DNA of 14,642 nt, taken from assembly GCA_937892955.1 (NCBI GenBank), contig CALBKH010000077.1:1-14642 (forward strand). The letters run 5' to 3'. Origin of the DNA: an uncultured Alphaproteobacteria bacterium. GTDB taxonomy: Bacteria; Pseudomonadota; Alphaproteobacteria; Rhizobiales; Ancalomicrobiaceae. Position 1 is the stretch's first letter. The number at the start of each line of letters is the position of its first letter. Below are positions 1 to 5,631 of the stretch, piece by piece. The translations under genes and the position numbers were made by a program. The notes under the pieces were generated by a model. The model was not told where the DNA came from. It saw only the letters and a program-made list of their open reading frames with translations, and searched no databases.

Positions 1-171
1 GGGCCGTCCACCCCATCATCCCCGGCCGACGCGCAGCGGAGGGGAAGGGGATCCACGGATCCTTCTGCGAGCGTGAGACCGGCGGGTCCCTTTCCCTCGC
101 CTACGACTCGCCGGAGACGACGGGCGGAGAACGTTTCCGCCGTCCGGCGGTCCGTCGCGCCGTGAGCCCCC
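1..171. other. Left-edge stretch with no supported gene
   Basis: GC-rich sequence after the end of the SDR gene. I see no convincing coding start, terminator or repeat. Two adjacent minus-strand ATG codons (14-19) could begin a gene running off the left edge, but only about five codons are visible and no ribosome binding site precedes them, so no gene is called. The direct duplication of GGATCC at 50-62 is too short to mean anything by itself. Confidence 0.4.
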
Positions 172-1107
172 TCACCGCCGGAACTTCGGACTGGCGTCCT
201 CCTGGTCCTGCGGATCGCCGCGCCAGGTGTCGGCCTCCCACAGCTGCGTCAGGCCTTCCCGATAGGTCGGGTAGGTCAGGTCGCCGATCAGGCTGCGGAG
301 CCGGGCGTTGCCGACGCGCTTGCTCTCGCCCCAGAAGCTCAGCGCCATCGGGGTGAAGGTGGCGGCGTCGAAGGGGATCTCCGGCGGCGGTTCGACACCC
401 ATCAGTTGCGCGGCGAGTTCGATGGGGAGCTGCGGCGGCGCCGGCTCGTCGTCGGAGACGTTGAGGATGCCGTCGAAGCGCGCCTTCGCGCTCGCGGCGA
501 TCGCCCGGCCGATGTCCTCGACCCGGATGCGATTGAACATCTGGCCCGGCTTGATGATGCGCCGCGCCGTGCCCTTCTCCAGATTGACGAAGGCGTTGCG
601 TCCCGGGCCGTAGATACCGGCCAGCCGCAAAACGGCGACGGGGACGTCGACCTCCTTGCCGAGCGCGGCCCAGGCGCCCTCCGCGGCGATGCGCCAGCGG
701 GTGCGGTCGGAGGCCGGCACCGGCACCGTCGTCTCGTTGACGGGACCGCCGTCGGCGTTGCCGTAGACGCCCACCGTCGAGAGATAGCCGATCCAGCGCA
801 GCGTGCCGGCCGCCGCCGCGGCGCGGATCGCCGGTTCGAGGCGGGCGAGGAACGGGTCGCCGGCCTCGCTCGGCCCGGCCGAGACGAGGATGTGCGAGGC
901 ACGGGCGACCGCCGCGGCGAGGCGGGCGTCGGCTTGTGGCTCGGCGAGGCGGACGACGTCGAGGCCGGTCGCCGCGAGACGATCGGCCTTGGCCGGATCG
1001 CGGGCGGTGGTGACGAGGGAGCGGAGGTCGCCCTCCAGGGCGGCGGCGCCGTGGCGGGCGGAATAGCCCCAGCCGAGGACGAGGAGATCGAGGGTCGGTT
1101 CTATCAT
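172..1107 (-). CDS. Extended-SDR family NAD(P)-binding protein (YeeZ-like epimerase/dehydratase fold)
   Basis: The product is 311 aa. The N-terminus, LLVLGWGYSARHGA (about residues 8-21), is a beta strand followed by a Gly-rich dinucleotide loop (GWGYSA), typical of Rossmann-fold SDRs. The middle has the SDR active-site strand YLSTVGVYGNADG, with Ser and Tyr in expected places but no obvious Lys four residues after the Tyr, and LRLAGIYGPGR, the conserved segment of extended SDRs. NRIRVEDIGRAI and FDGILNVSDDEP match the C-terminal substrate half. Family knowledge supports NAD(P) binding; the substrate is unknown. The ATG at 1107 was chosen because the Rossmann strand starts directly after it; a TTG at 1143 would add 12 Arg/Ser-rich residues. 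No strong Shine-Dalgarno site is visible. It lies 45 nt downstream of the toxin gene on the same strand and might be co-transcribed, but no functional link is implied. Confidence 0.88.
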   Translation of the reverse strand: MIEPTLDLLVLGWGYSARHGAAALEGDLRSLVTTARDPAKADRLAATGLDVVRLAEPQADARLAAAVARASHILVSAGPSEAGDPFLARLEPAIRAAAAAGTLRWIGYLSTVGVYGNADGGPVNETTVPVPASDRTRWRIAAEGAWAALGKEVDVPVAVLRLAGIYGPGRNAFVNLEKGTARRIIKPGQMFNRIRVEDIGRAIAASAKARFDGILNVSDDEPAPPQLPIELAAQLMGVEPPPEIPFDAATFTPMALSFWGESKRVGNARLRSLIGDLTYPTYREGLTQLWEADTWRGDPQDQEDASPKFRR

Positions 1108-1152
1108 GGGGCGGACTGTCGAGGATGACCGCCTCCGACGCAACCAATTCGA

Positions 1153-1527
1153 TCAAGAAGGATCGACGAGTGACGGATCTCGCGGGTCGAACCCCAGCGT
1201 CCGGCGCAGCGATGCGACGACCCGAGCGAGCGCTGCCTGCGGCAATCGGCCGAGCGGATAGGCATCGCTCGCTTCGATGGTGGCGATCTTCGCCGGACGT
1301 ACGAGCGAAGGCGCCGGCAGCCCGGCGGTCCGGAAATCCGCGCCGAGGTCGACGTCGCCGTCCCAGGCCCGGTTCTCGGCGGAAGTGATCATCGCCACCC
1401 AGAGGAGCCGGCCTTCGACGCCGACGGGCCCATCGGAGACGACGAGCGCCGGCCGGTGCTGCCGGACCGGACGGTCGCTGTAGCGGAAGGGAACACGGAC
1501 GACCGTGCCCTGCTCAAAGGTCGGCAT
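1153..1527 (-). CDS. Type II toxin, PemK/MazF family endoribonuclease
   Basis: The product is 124 aa, close to the usual MazF/PemK length. The N-terminal strand block GTVVRVPFRYSD (7-18) followed by RPALVVSD (25-32) is the family signature, where 'G..v.v.f..sd..g.krPalvls' is typical. WVAMITSA (43-50) and the C-terminal SLVRPAKIATIEASD (74-88), then LGRL, complete the SH3-like barrel. Family members cut mRNA at short motifs and are neutralised by the cognate antitoxin. The start is the ATG at 1527, immediately before the conserved strand; upstream in-frame codons lie inside the antitoxin gene. The gene overlaps the antitoxin stop by 14 nt, so translation is probably coupled. Arg26, in the HRP segment, is the likely catalytic-loop Arg by analogy. 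Cleavage specificity cannot be read from sequence. Confidence 0.9.
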   Translation of the reverse strand: MPTFEQGTVVRVPFRYSDRPVRQHRPALVVSDGPVGVEGRLLWVAMITSAENRAWDGDVDLGADFRTAGLPAPSLVRPAKIATIEASDAYPLGRLPQAALARVVASLRRTLGFDPRDPSLVDPS

Positions 1528-1729
1528 AGGCGCGCTCGTCGGCGTCGGAGGCCCATTCATCGAAGGTTGCGAAGGGATCTTCGTTCTTCGTCGGTTTCGC
1601 CTTGGTGAGCACGACCCGGTCGCCTTCGATCGCATAGGCGAGCGTGTCGCCCTCGCCGAGATGGAGTGCGACGCGCACCGCCTGCGGGATGGTCGTCTGG
1701 GCCTTGGAGGTGAGGCGGCTCGTGATCAT
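1514..1729 (-). CDS. Type II antitoxin with AbrB/SpoVT (MazE-like) DNA-binding domain
   Basis: The product is 71 aa. Residues 3-43 form the swapped-hairpin AbrB/SpoVT fold: SRLTSKAQTTIPQAVR is the classic 'skv.skgq.tiP..vr..l' motif, followed by LGEGDTLAYAIEGDRVVL. The acidic tail (about 48-71, DPFATFDEWASDADERAYADL) is the expected toxin-binding extension. Such antitoxins block the PemK/MazF partner and repress their own promoter. AGGAG lies 10 nt upstream of the ATG at 1729, supporting that start. The gene comes first in a two-gene operon, and its stop overlaps the toxin start by 14 nt. A perfect inverted repeat lies about 20 nt upstream of the start (1749-1767). The fold assignment is strong; partner specificity is inferred from position. 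Confidence 0.87.
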   Translation of the reverse strand: MITSRLTSKAQTTIPQAVRVALHLGEGDTLAYAIEGDRVVLTKAKPTKNEDPFATFDEWASDADERAYADL

Positions 1730-1748
1730 GACGGATGGTCTCCTGATC

Positions 1749-1767
1749 GGTAAGGATGTTCCTTACC
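1749..1767. promoter_or_regulatory. Perfect 8-3-8 inverted repeat, likely toxin-antitoxin operator
   Basis: GGTAAGGA, spacer TGT, then TCCTTACC: both arms match exactly. It lies 20-38 nt upstream of the antitoxin ATG and just upstream of its Shine-Dalgarno. AbrB-type antitoxins usually bind dyads at this place, so an autoregulatory operator is the natural reading. No confident -10/-35 pair was recognised next to it. Confidence 0.6.
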
Positions 1768-1887
1768 ACGGATCCGCGCCGAAACGAAGACGGGCGCCCT
1801 TCTTAACTCCCAAGCTCACAACCGGATATGCGACGAGCACAAGCAACGATTGATTTTTCTATCCACTCCCGTGTTACAAGTTCTGGT

Positions 1888-1901
1888 GCAACGATCGTTG
1901 C
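1888..1901. repeat. Perfect 14-bp palindrome GCAACGATCGTTGC
   Basis: The 14 bases read the same on both strands. The first eight bases, GCAACGAT, also occur at 1843-1850, 45 nt to the left. It could be a regulator binding site; no adjacent gene identifies a partner. Confidence 0.4.
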
Positions 1902-2092
1902 GCACTCGATAGCCTCCGGCGCCGCGACTCAAATATACGAATCGCATTCACGAGCCGTTCTGGCCAACAGAGTCGTCACCTTACGCAGCTAGACTCGAGC
2001 CATCTGCTTGGATCCATCACGCACAAAAGACCCACTTTTCAACAGAAATATGGGTTTTGGGGGTGTTGCCGGTTTGTACCTGTAATCCGACG

Positions 2093-2122
2093 CTTGACGA
2101 GGCTTCGAGACTCGGACTAGCG
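2093..2122 (+). promoter_or_regulatory. Candidate housekeeping promoter of alphaproteobacterial type
   Basis: CTTGAC at 2093-2098 is a perfect match to the extended -35 preferred in rhizobia. After 18 nt comes CTAGCG at 2117-2122 (or ACTAGC with 17 nt), a partial match to the rhizobial -10 (CTATAT). Transcription would start near 2128, just before the first of three stem-loops and about 175 nt before the 58-codon ORF. The -35 is good and the -10 weak. Confidence 0.45.
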
Positions 2123-2127
2123 TTCCA

Positions 2128-2251
2128 ATGAGGTTCAAAAAGAAAGCCGCTCAGAGGCTTGCACCCTCCAAGCGGCCATTCTTTCGAACTCCGGCAAATC
2201 CTGATCGGGCTGCCGGCGCTGTTCTGTGAAGAACAGGGCGATTTTGAATCG
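2128..2251 (+). ncRNA. Candidate structured RNA: small RNA or leader with three consecutive stem-loops
   Basis: Three hairpins follow one another. (1) 2139-2184: AAAGAA and GCCGCT pair with AGCGGC and TTCTTT across a small internal loop, leaving a 19-nt apical loop that contains CACCCTCC, which resembles an anti-Shine-Dalgarno sequence. (2) 2191-2216: CCGGCA pairs with TGCCGG. (3) 2219-2236: CTGTTCT pairs perfectly with AGAACAG around a GTGA (GNRA) loop. A weak fourth pairing, CGATT with AATCG, is at 2239-2251. A CTTGAC promoter precedes the set. It matches no riboswitch I recognise. It could be a free small RNA or the 5' leader of the downstream ORF. Confidence 0.35.
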
Positions 2252-2303
2252 TACCTGGACAGCAAGTCAAGAGTCCGATCGTCTATGAGCGAAAGGCTCT
2301 TCC

Positions 2304-2480
2304 ATGAACTCGAAATCTCCCATCGGCACTCGCGCTCGCACTGGCGAGCATTGTCCCGAATCCGGCGTCTGGAAGGTCGATGATGCCTTCGACACGACGA
2401 CGGCGCCGATCGCCAAGGGCAACGTGATGCCGCCCTACAAGGGTCGGGCCGTCACTTGGATCCTGATCCAGTACGCTTGA
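2304..2480 (+). CDS. Small hypothetical protein (58 aa) with a CPxSGxW motif
   Basis: The ATG at 2304 follows GAAAGG by about 7 nt, and the ORF ends at TGA 2478-2480. Visible features are TGEHCPESGVW (13-23), TTTAPIAKGN (31-40), MPPYKGRAV (42-50) and a hydrophobic end TWILIQYA. The layout 'tGe.CP.sG.W ... kG..MPp ... W' suggests a very small beta-rich domain and resembles short uncharacterised bacterial proteins with a CP-SG-W / KG-MP pattern (loosely like YjzC-type small proteins). A family name would be a guess. A strong terminator begins 20 nt after the stop, and a promoter and structured leader lie upstream, so this looks like a complete monocistronic unit. Codons are less GC-biased than in the core genes. 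It is shorter than the usual ORF cut-off and is easily missed. Confidence 0.62.
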   Translation: MNSKSPIGTRARTGEHCPESGVWKVDDAFDTTTAPIAKGNVMPPYKGRAVTWILIQYA

Positions 2481-2499
2481 TTCAACGGCGAAAATGGCT

Positions 2500-2532
2500 A
2501 TGGGGCGCTCAGGTGGGCGCCCCATTTCTTTT
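2500..2532 (+). terminator. Intrinsic terminator after the 58-aa gene
   Basis: ATGGGGCGC (2500-2508) pairs perfectly with GCGCCCCAT (2517-2525) around an 8-nt loop and runs into TTCTTTT. It sits 20 nt after the stop codon of the small ORF, in the right orientation. Confidence 0.85.
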
Positions 2533-2630
2533 CGGGCACACACTTCAGATTACGACCTTGGGATCAGCCCTGTGGATCGATGCAATCTGTTAGCGGATTG
2601 TTAACCAACCCTAAGACACCGTTAGCGTGC

Positions 2631-2650
2631 CACGTGCAATTCTGCACGTG
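2631..2650. promoter_or_regulatory. Perfect 8-4-8 palindrome resembling a TraR/LuxR 'tra box'
   Basis: CACGTGCA, ATTC, TGCACGTG: both arms match exactly. The inner 18 bases (ACGTGCA-ATTC-TGCACGT) share spacing and core with the known Agrobacterium TraR box ATGTGCAGATCTGCACAT, that is GTGCA-N4-TGCAC, with one symmetric change per arm (T to C, A to G) and differences only in the central four bases otherwise. It lies 18 nt upstream of the 31-codon ORF. Binding by a LuxR-type quorum-sensing regulator is inferred; no such regulator gene is in the window. Confidence 0.5.
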
Positions 2651-2668
2651 TGAGCCTGAGAGGACAGT

Positions 2669-2764
2669 ATGCGGTACTCGCAGCTCAGAAAGGTCGGATT
2701 GGTGGCAAGTCTGGCTGCCAGTCTCACCACCATCGCAGTAGCGCTGATCAATTTCACTCGGTAA
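2669..2764 (+). CDS. Possible 31-aa single-helix membrane peptide
   Basis: The ORF starts at ATG 2669, preceded by GAGAGGA (5-nt spacing), and ends at TAA 2762-2764. The product has a basic N-terminus (MRYSQLRK), then an uninterrupted hydrophobic stretch VGLVASLAASLTTIAVALI (about 9-27) and a short polar end NFTR. This fits the positive-inside rule for a one-helix inner-membrane peptide, or a signal-peptide-like remnant. The Shine-Dalgarno and hydrophobic pattern support it; its length does not. The tra-box-like palindrome is immediately upstream and a GNRA-capped hairpin starts 40 nt after the stop. It could be a type I toxin-like or regulatory peptide, or a chance ORF. I recognise no family. 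Confidence 0.4.
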   Translation: MRYSQLRKVGLVASLAASLTTIAVALINFTR

Positions 2765-2803
2765 ATGCCAATCCACGAAGTGATTTGATCTCCGACCAGA
2801 AGG

Positions 2804-2829
2804 GTGAGGTCGCCGCAAGGCGGCCTCAC
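2804..2829 (+). other. 11-bp hairpin capped by a GCAA tetraloop
   Basis: GTGAGGTCGCC pairs with GGCGGCCTCAC, with one G-T wobble, around GCAA. There is no run of T after it (TGCTTCAGG follows), so it is not a textbook intrinsic terminator. It may protect the 3' end of a transcript that covers the 31-codon ORF. Confidence 0.5.
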
Positions 2830-2952
2830 TGCTTCAGGCTCACTCTAGAAACCCCATGATTAACAGGATCTTGAGCGATTCTGTTGAAGCGAATTTTCGC
2901 CCATAATGGTTAATGATCTGTAAATCTTGAAGTGAACTCTCAAGGTACGAAG
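2830..2952. other. AT-rich tail of the islet, nothing coding seen
   Basis: About 120 nt between the GCAA hairpin and the pnp terminator. It has several TTAA/TAAT-rich stretches and the short dyad GCGAATTTTCGC. No gene, clear promoter or att-like repeat was identified. Confidence 0.4.
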
Positions 2953-2978
2953 AAGGGCGCCCTCGCGGGCGCCCTTTT
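2953..2978 (-). terminator. pnp terminator (probably works in both directions)
   Basis: AAGGGCGCCC (2953-2962) pairs perfectly with GGGCGCCCTT (2967-2976) around a 4-nt loop. On the minus strand it begins about 29 nt after the pnp stop and is followed by CTTCG; on the plus strand it is followed by TTTTC. The two readings fit pnp terminating leftward and the islet terminating rightward. Confidence 0.85.
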
Positions 2979-3004
2979 CATGTCTCGCATAGAAGGCGGT
3001 CCGG

Positions 3005-5140
3005 TCACTCGGCCGGCTTCTCGCCCTCTTCCTTCGGGATCTCCTGGCCGGTCTCCTGGTCGACGATCTTCATCGACAGGCGAACCTTGCCGCGCTCGTC
3101 GAAGCCGAGGAGCTTGACCCACACCTTGTCGCCTTCCTTGACCACGTCGGTGACCTTGGCCACCTTGCGCGGCGCGAGCTGCGAGATGTGAACGAGGCCG
3201 TCGCGCGAACCGAAGAAGTTCACGAAGGCGCCGAACTCCATGCACTTGACGACCGTGCCCTCGTAGATCGCGTTCACCTCCGGCTCGGCGGCGATGGACT
3301 TGACCCAGTTGACCGCGGCCTTGATCTTCTTCTGATCGGCGGAGGAGATCTTGACGGTGCCGTCGTCCTGGATGTCGACCTTGGCGCCGGTCTTCTCGAC
3401 GATCTCGCGGATCACCTTGCCGCCCGAACCGATCACTTCACGGATCTTGTCGGTCGGGATCTTGAAGGACTCGATGCGCGGAGCATGCTCGCCGAGCTCC
3501 GGACGGGCCGAGGTCAGCGCCTTGGCCATCTCGTCGAGGATGTGCAGACGGCCGTCGCGGGCCTGGCCCAGCGCGACCTTCATGATCTCCTCGGTGATGC
3601 CGGCGATCTTGATGTCCATCTGCAGCGAGGTCACGCCGTCGGCGGTGCCGGCCACCTTGAAGTCCATGTCGCCGAGGTGGTCCTCGTCACCGAGGATGTC
3701 GGTGAGGACGGCGAAGCGCTCGCCCTCCTTGATCAGGCCCATGGCGATGCCGGCGGTCGGCTGCTTCAGCGGCACGCCGGCGTCCATCAGCGCCAGCGAC
3801 GAGCCGCAGACGGTGGCCATCGACGAGGAGCCGTTCGACTCGGTGATCTCCGACACCAGACGGATGGTGTAGGGGAACTCGTGCTTGATCGGCAGGACCG
3901 GGTGGATGGCGCGCCAGGCGAGCTTGCCGTGGCCGATCTCGCGGCGGCCGGGCGAACCCATGCGGCCGGTCTCGCCGACCGAGTAGGGGGGGAAGTTGTA
4001 GTGGAGCAGGAAGTGCTCCTTGTAGGTGCCGGCGAGGGCGTCGACGAACTGCTCGTCTTCACCGGTGCCGAGCGTGGCGACGACGAGCGCCTGGGTCTCG
4101 CCGCGGGTGAACAGGGCCGAGCCGTGGGCACGCGGCAGGACGCCGACTTCGGCGACGATCGGGCGGACGGTGACGAGGTCACGGCCGTCGATGCGGGAGC
4201 CGGTGTCGAGGATGTTCCAGCGCACCACCTTGGCCTGGACTTCCTTGAAGGCGGTCGCGACCTTCTCCTTGTCGAACTTCGCCTCGCCGTCGGCGGGGAC
4301 GAGCGCGGCCATGACCTTCGCCTTGGCGGCGTCGACGGCCTTGTAGCGGTCCTGCTTGACGGTGATCTTGTAGGCGTCGCGCAGATCGGCCTCGGCGATC
4401 TCGAGTACGGCGGCCTCGACGGCGGAGAGGTCCGGCGCGGTGAAGTCGCGCGGCTCCTTGGCGGCCTTCTCGGCGAGGCGGATGATGGCGTCGATCACCG
4501 GCTGGAAGCCGGCGTGGCCGAACATCACGGCGCCGAGCATGACGTCTTCGGAGAGCTCCTTGGCTTCCGATTCGACCATCATCACCGCGTCGTGGGTGCC
4601 GGCGACGACGAGATCGAGCTTGTTCTCGACCTCTTCGTCGATCTGCGGGTTGAGCACGTACTCACCGGCGATGTAGCCGACGCGCGCCGCACCGATCGGG
4701 CCCATGAAGGGGACGCCCGAGAGGGTCAGAGCGGCGGAGGCCGCGACCATGGCGACGATGTCGGGAGCGTTCTCGAGGTCGTGGGAGAGCACCGTGACGA
4801 TCACCTGGGTGTCGCACTTGTAGCCTTCGACGAAGAGCGGGCGGATCGGCCGGTCGATCAGGCGCGAGATCAGGGTCTCGGCCTCCGACGGACGGCCTTC
4901 GCGTTTGAAGTAGCCACCCGGGATCTTACCGGCGGCGAAGGCCTTCTCCTGGTAGTTGACGGTCAGCGGGAAGAAGTCCTGACCGGCCTTCGGCTCCTTG
5001 GCGGAGACGACGGTGGCGAGAACGGTGGTCTCGCCGTAGGAGGCGAGCACGGCGCCGTCGGCCTGACGGGCGACCTTGCCGGTCTCGAGGACCAGCTTGC
5101 GGCCGGCCCATTCGATCACTTCACGATGGATGTGGAACAT
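3005..5140 (-). CDS. pnp: Polyribonucleotide nucleotidyltransferase (PNPase)
   Basis: The product is 711 aa, the usual length. PNPase degrades RNA 3' to 5' with phosphate and works in the RNA degradosome. The order is first RNase PH domain (about 10-140), alpha-helical linker (about 145-230), second RNase PH domain (about 310-540, with CGSSLALMDAGVP and LGDEDHLGDMDFKVAGT), KH domain (about 559-620, GXXG loop GSGG at 571-574) and S1 domain (about 626-695). Asp487, Asp493 and Lys495 in the GDEDHLGDMDFK block match the catalytic Asp486, Asp492 and Lys494 of E. coli. The start is ATG 5140, giving MFHIHREVIEW, the normal N-terminus in this group, with AGGA 10 nt upstream; the in-frame extension to 5347 is leader sequence. 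It follows rpsO as in most bacteria, but with an unusually long gap of about 490 nt. In E. coli PNPase controls its own leader; whether that happens here is unknown. Confidence 0.99.
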   Translation of the reverse strand: MFHIHREVIEWAGRKLVLETGKVARQADGAVLASYGETTVLATVVSAKEPKAGQDFFPLTVNYQEKAFAAGKIPGGYFKREGRPSEAETLISRLIDRPIRPLFVEGYKCDTQVIVTVLSHDLENAPDIVAMVAASAALTLSGVPFMGPIGAARVGYIAGEYVLNPQIDEEVENKLDLVVAGTHDAVMMVESEAKELSEDVMLGAVMFGHAGFQPVIDAIIRLAEKAAKEPRDFTAPDLSAVEAAVLEIAEADLRDAYKITVKQDRYKAVDAAKAKVMAALVPADGEAKFDKEKVATAFKEVQAKVVRWNILDTGSRIDGRDLVTVRPIVAEVGVLPRAHGSALFTRGETQALVVATLGTGEDEQFVDALAGTYKEHFLLHYNFPPYSVGETGRMGSPGRREIGHGKLAWRAIHPVLPIKHEFPYTIRLVSEITESNGSSSMATVCGSSLALMDAGVPLKQPTAGIAMGLIKEGERFAVLTDILGDEDHLGDMDFKVAGTADGVTSLQMDIKIAGITEEIMKVALGQARDGRLHILDEMAKALTSARPELGEHAPRIESFKIPTDKIREVIGSGGKVIREIVEKTGAKVDIQDDGTVKISSADQKKIKAAVNWVKSIAAEPEVNAIYEGTVVKCMEFGAFVNFFGSRDGLVHISQLAPRKVAKVTDVVKEGDKVWVKLLGFDERGKVRLSMKIVDQETGQEIPKEEGEKPAE

Positions 5141-5490
5141 GTGTCTTCGGTCCTGGCGGGCACCCCCGACGAGGGGGAAGCGAACCCGCAGTTGAGGCAC
5201 GGGAGACAGGCGCACATCTCGTGCGGCGCATCGGCTCCGTGCCGGTTCCGGGACGGACGAGGCGAACCCCGTCCGATGGACCATGAGCAAGACGGCGAGG
5301 GGCTCCTGCCCGTGACGGGCCGGCGGAGCCCCCGGCGATCCTGCCATGGTCCGCGACGTGTGCGACGAGGGCGATCCGATACGCGGCTCTCGGCGACACG
5401 GGGGACGGCGAGACGGATCTCACCGCGGAGAAGGAGCGGCGCGAGCGTCGCTCCGGGACCCGTCCGGCCCGGCGCGGAGGCCGCGGACGA
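5141..5490. other. Long pnp leader / rpsO-pnp spacer
   Basis: GC-rich and without a believable gene. On the minus strand it would be the 5' leader of pnp. A short C5/G5 dyad at 5163-5177 lies about 20 nt before the pnp start codon and could form a small stem near the ribosome binding site. No clear promoter is seen, although pnp in other bacteria often has one here. Long open frames on both strands reflect GC bias only. Confidence 0.5.
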
Positions 5491-5592
5491 ACCGGCGGAG
5501 AAGCGGCGAATGCCGCTTCGGGGAAAAGACCGGAAGCGACGAGACCGCCGCTTCGGAAAGAGGGTCCGGAGCGGCGGGTGCCGCTCCGGGGA
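5491..5592 (-). repeat. Three 34-nt-spaced hairpins downstream of rpsO
   Basis: The hairpins are GAAGCGGC/GCCGCTTC (5500-5519, GAAT loop), GAAGCG/CGCTTC (5533-5554, longer loop) and CCGGAGCGGC/GCCGCTCCGG (5566-5589, GGGT loop, 10 perfect pairs). Their centres are at 5509.5, 5543.5 and 5577.5, exactly 34 nt apart, and the units align with each other, most clearly the first and third. On the minus strand they start 43 nt after the rpsO stop. The middle one is followed by TCTTTTCC and the one nearest rpsO by CCTCTTTCC, so they probably act as rpsO terminators or 3'-end blocks. Confidence 0.7.
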
Positions 5593-5631
5593 AGCTCGTC
5601 GGTCGATCGCTCGGGCGAACCCGGCGACCGG

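Larger units (their letters stand above)
1730..2092. other. Intergenic stretch, AT-richer than its surroundings; no gene seen
   Basis: The stretch begins with the toxin-antitoxin operator and continues for about 320 nt with no ORF that has a good start and family resemblance. It holds a perfect 14-bp palindrome (1888-1901), and half of that palindrome recurs at 1843-1850. Runs of T and A (for example 1852-1858 and 2054-2062) make it visibly less GC-rich than the core genes. An 82-codon minus-strand ORF at 2017-2265 has unconvincing composition and is not called. Confidence 0.5.

Noticed and set aside
2139..2160. Minus-strand terminator (AAGCC/GGCTT then TCTTTTT)
   Set aside because: It could be read as a leftward terminator, but no minus-strand gene precedes it. 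The larger plus-strand stem-loop 2139-2184 explains the same bases better. A leftward role cannot be excluded.
2017..2265. 82-codon minus-strand ORF in the islet
   Set aside because: No good ribosome binding site, Ser/Pro-rich without motifs, and it runs through the three stem-loops of the plus-strand leader. A second minus-strand frame in the same place ends in a protein-like tail but has no start codon.
2650..2859. 69-codon plus-strand ORF overlapping the 31-codon ORF
   Set aside because: Its GTG start lies at the edge of the palindrome with no ribosome binding site, and the translation has no recognisable pattern. The 31-codon frame has a good Shine-Dalgarno.
2857..2930. TTAA-N7-TAAA and TTAACC sequences that look like CtrA sites
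   Set aside because: They match only part of the CtrA consensus, in AT-rich DNA where such matches are common, with no suitable gene next to them.
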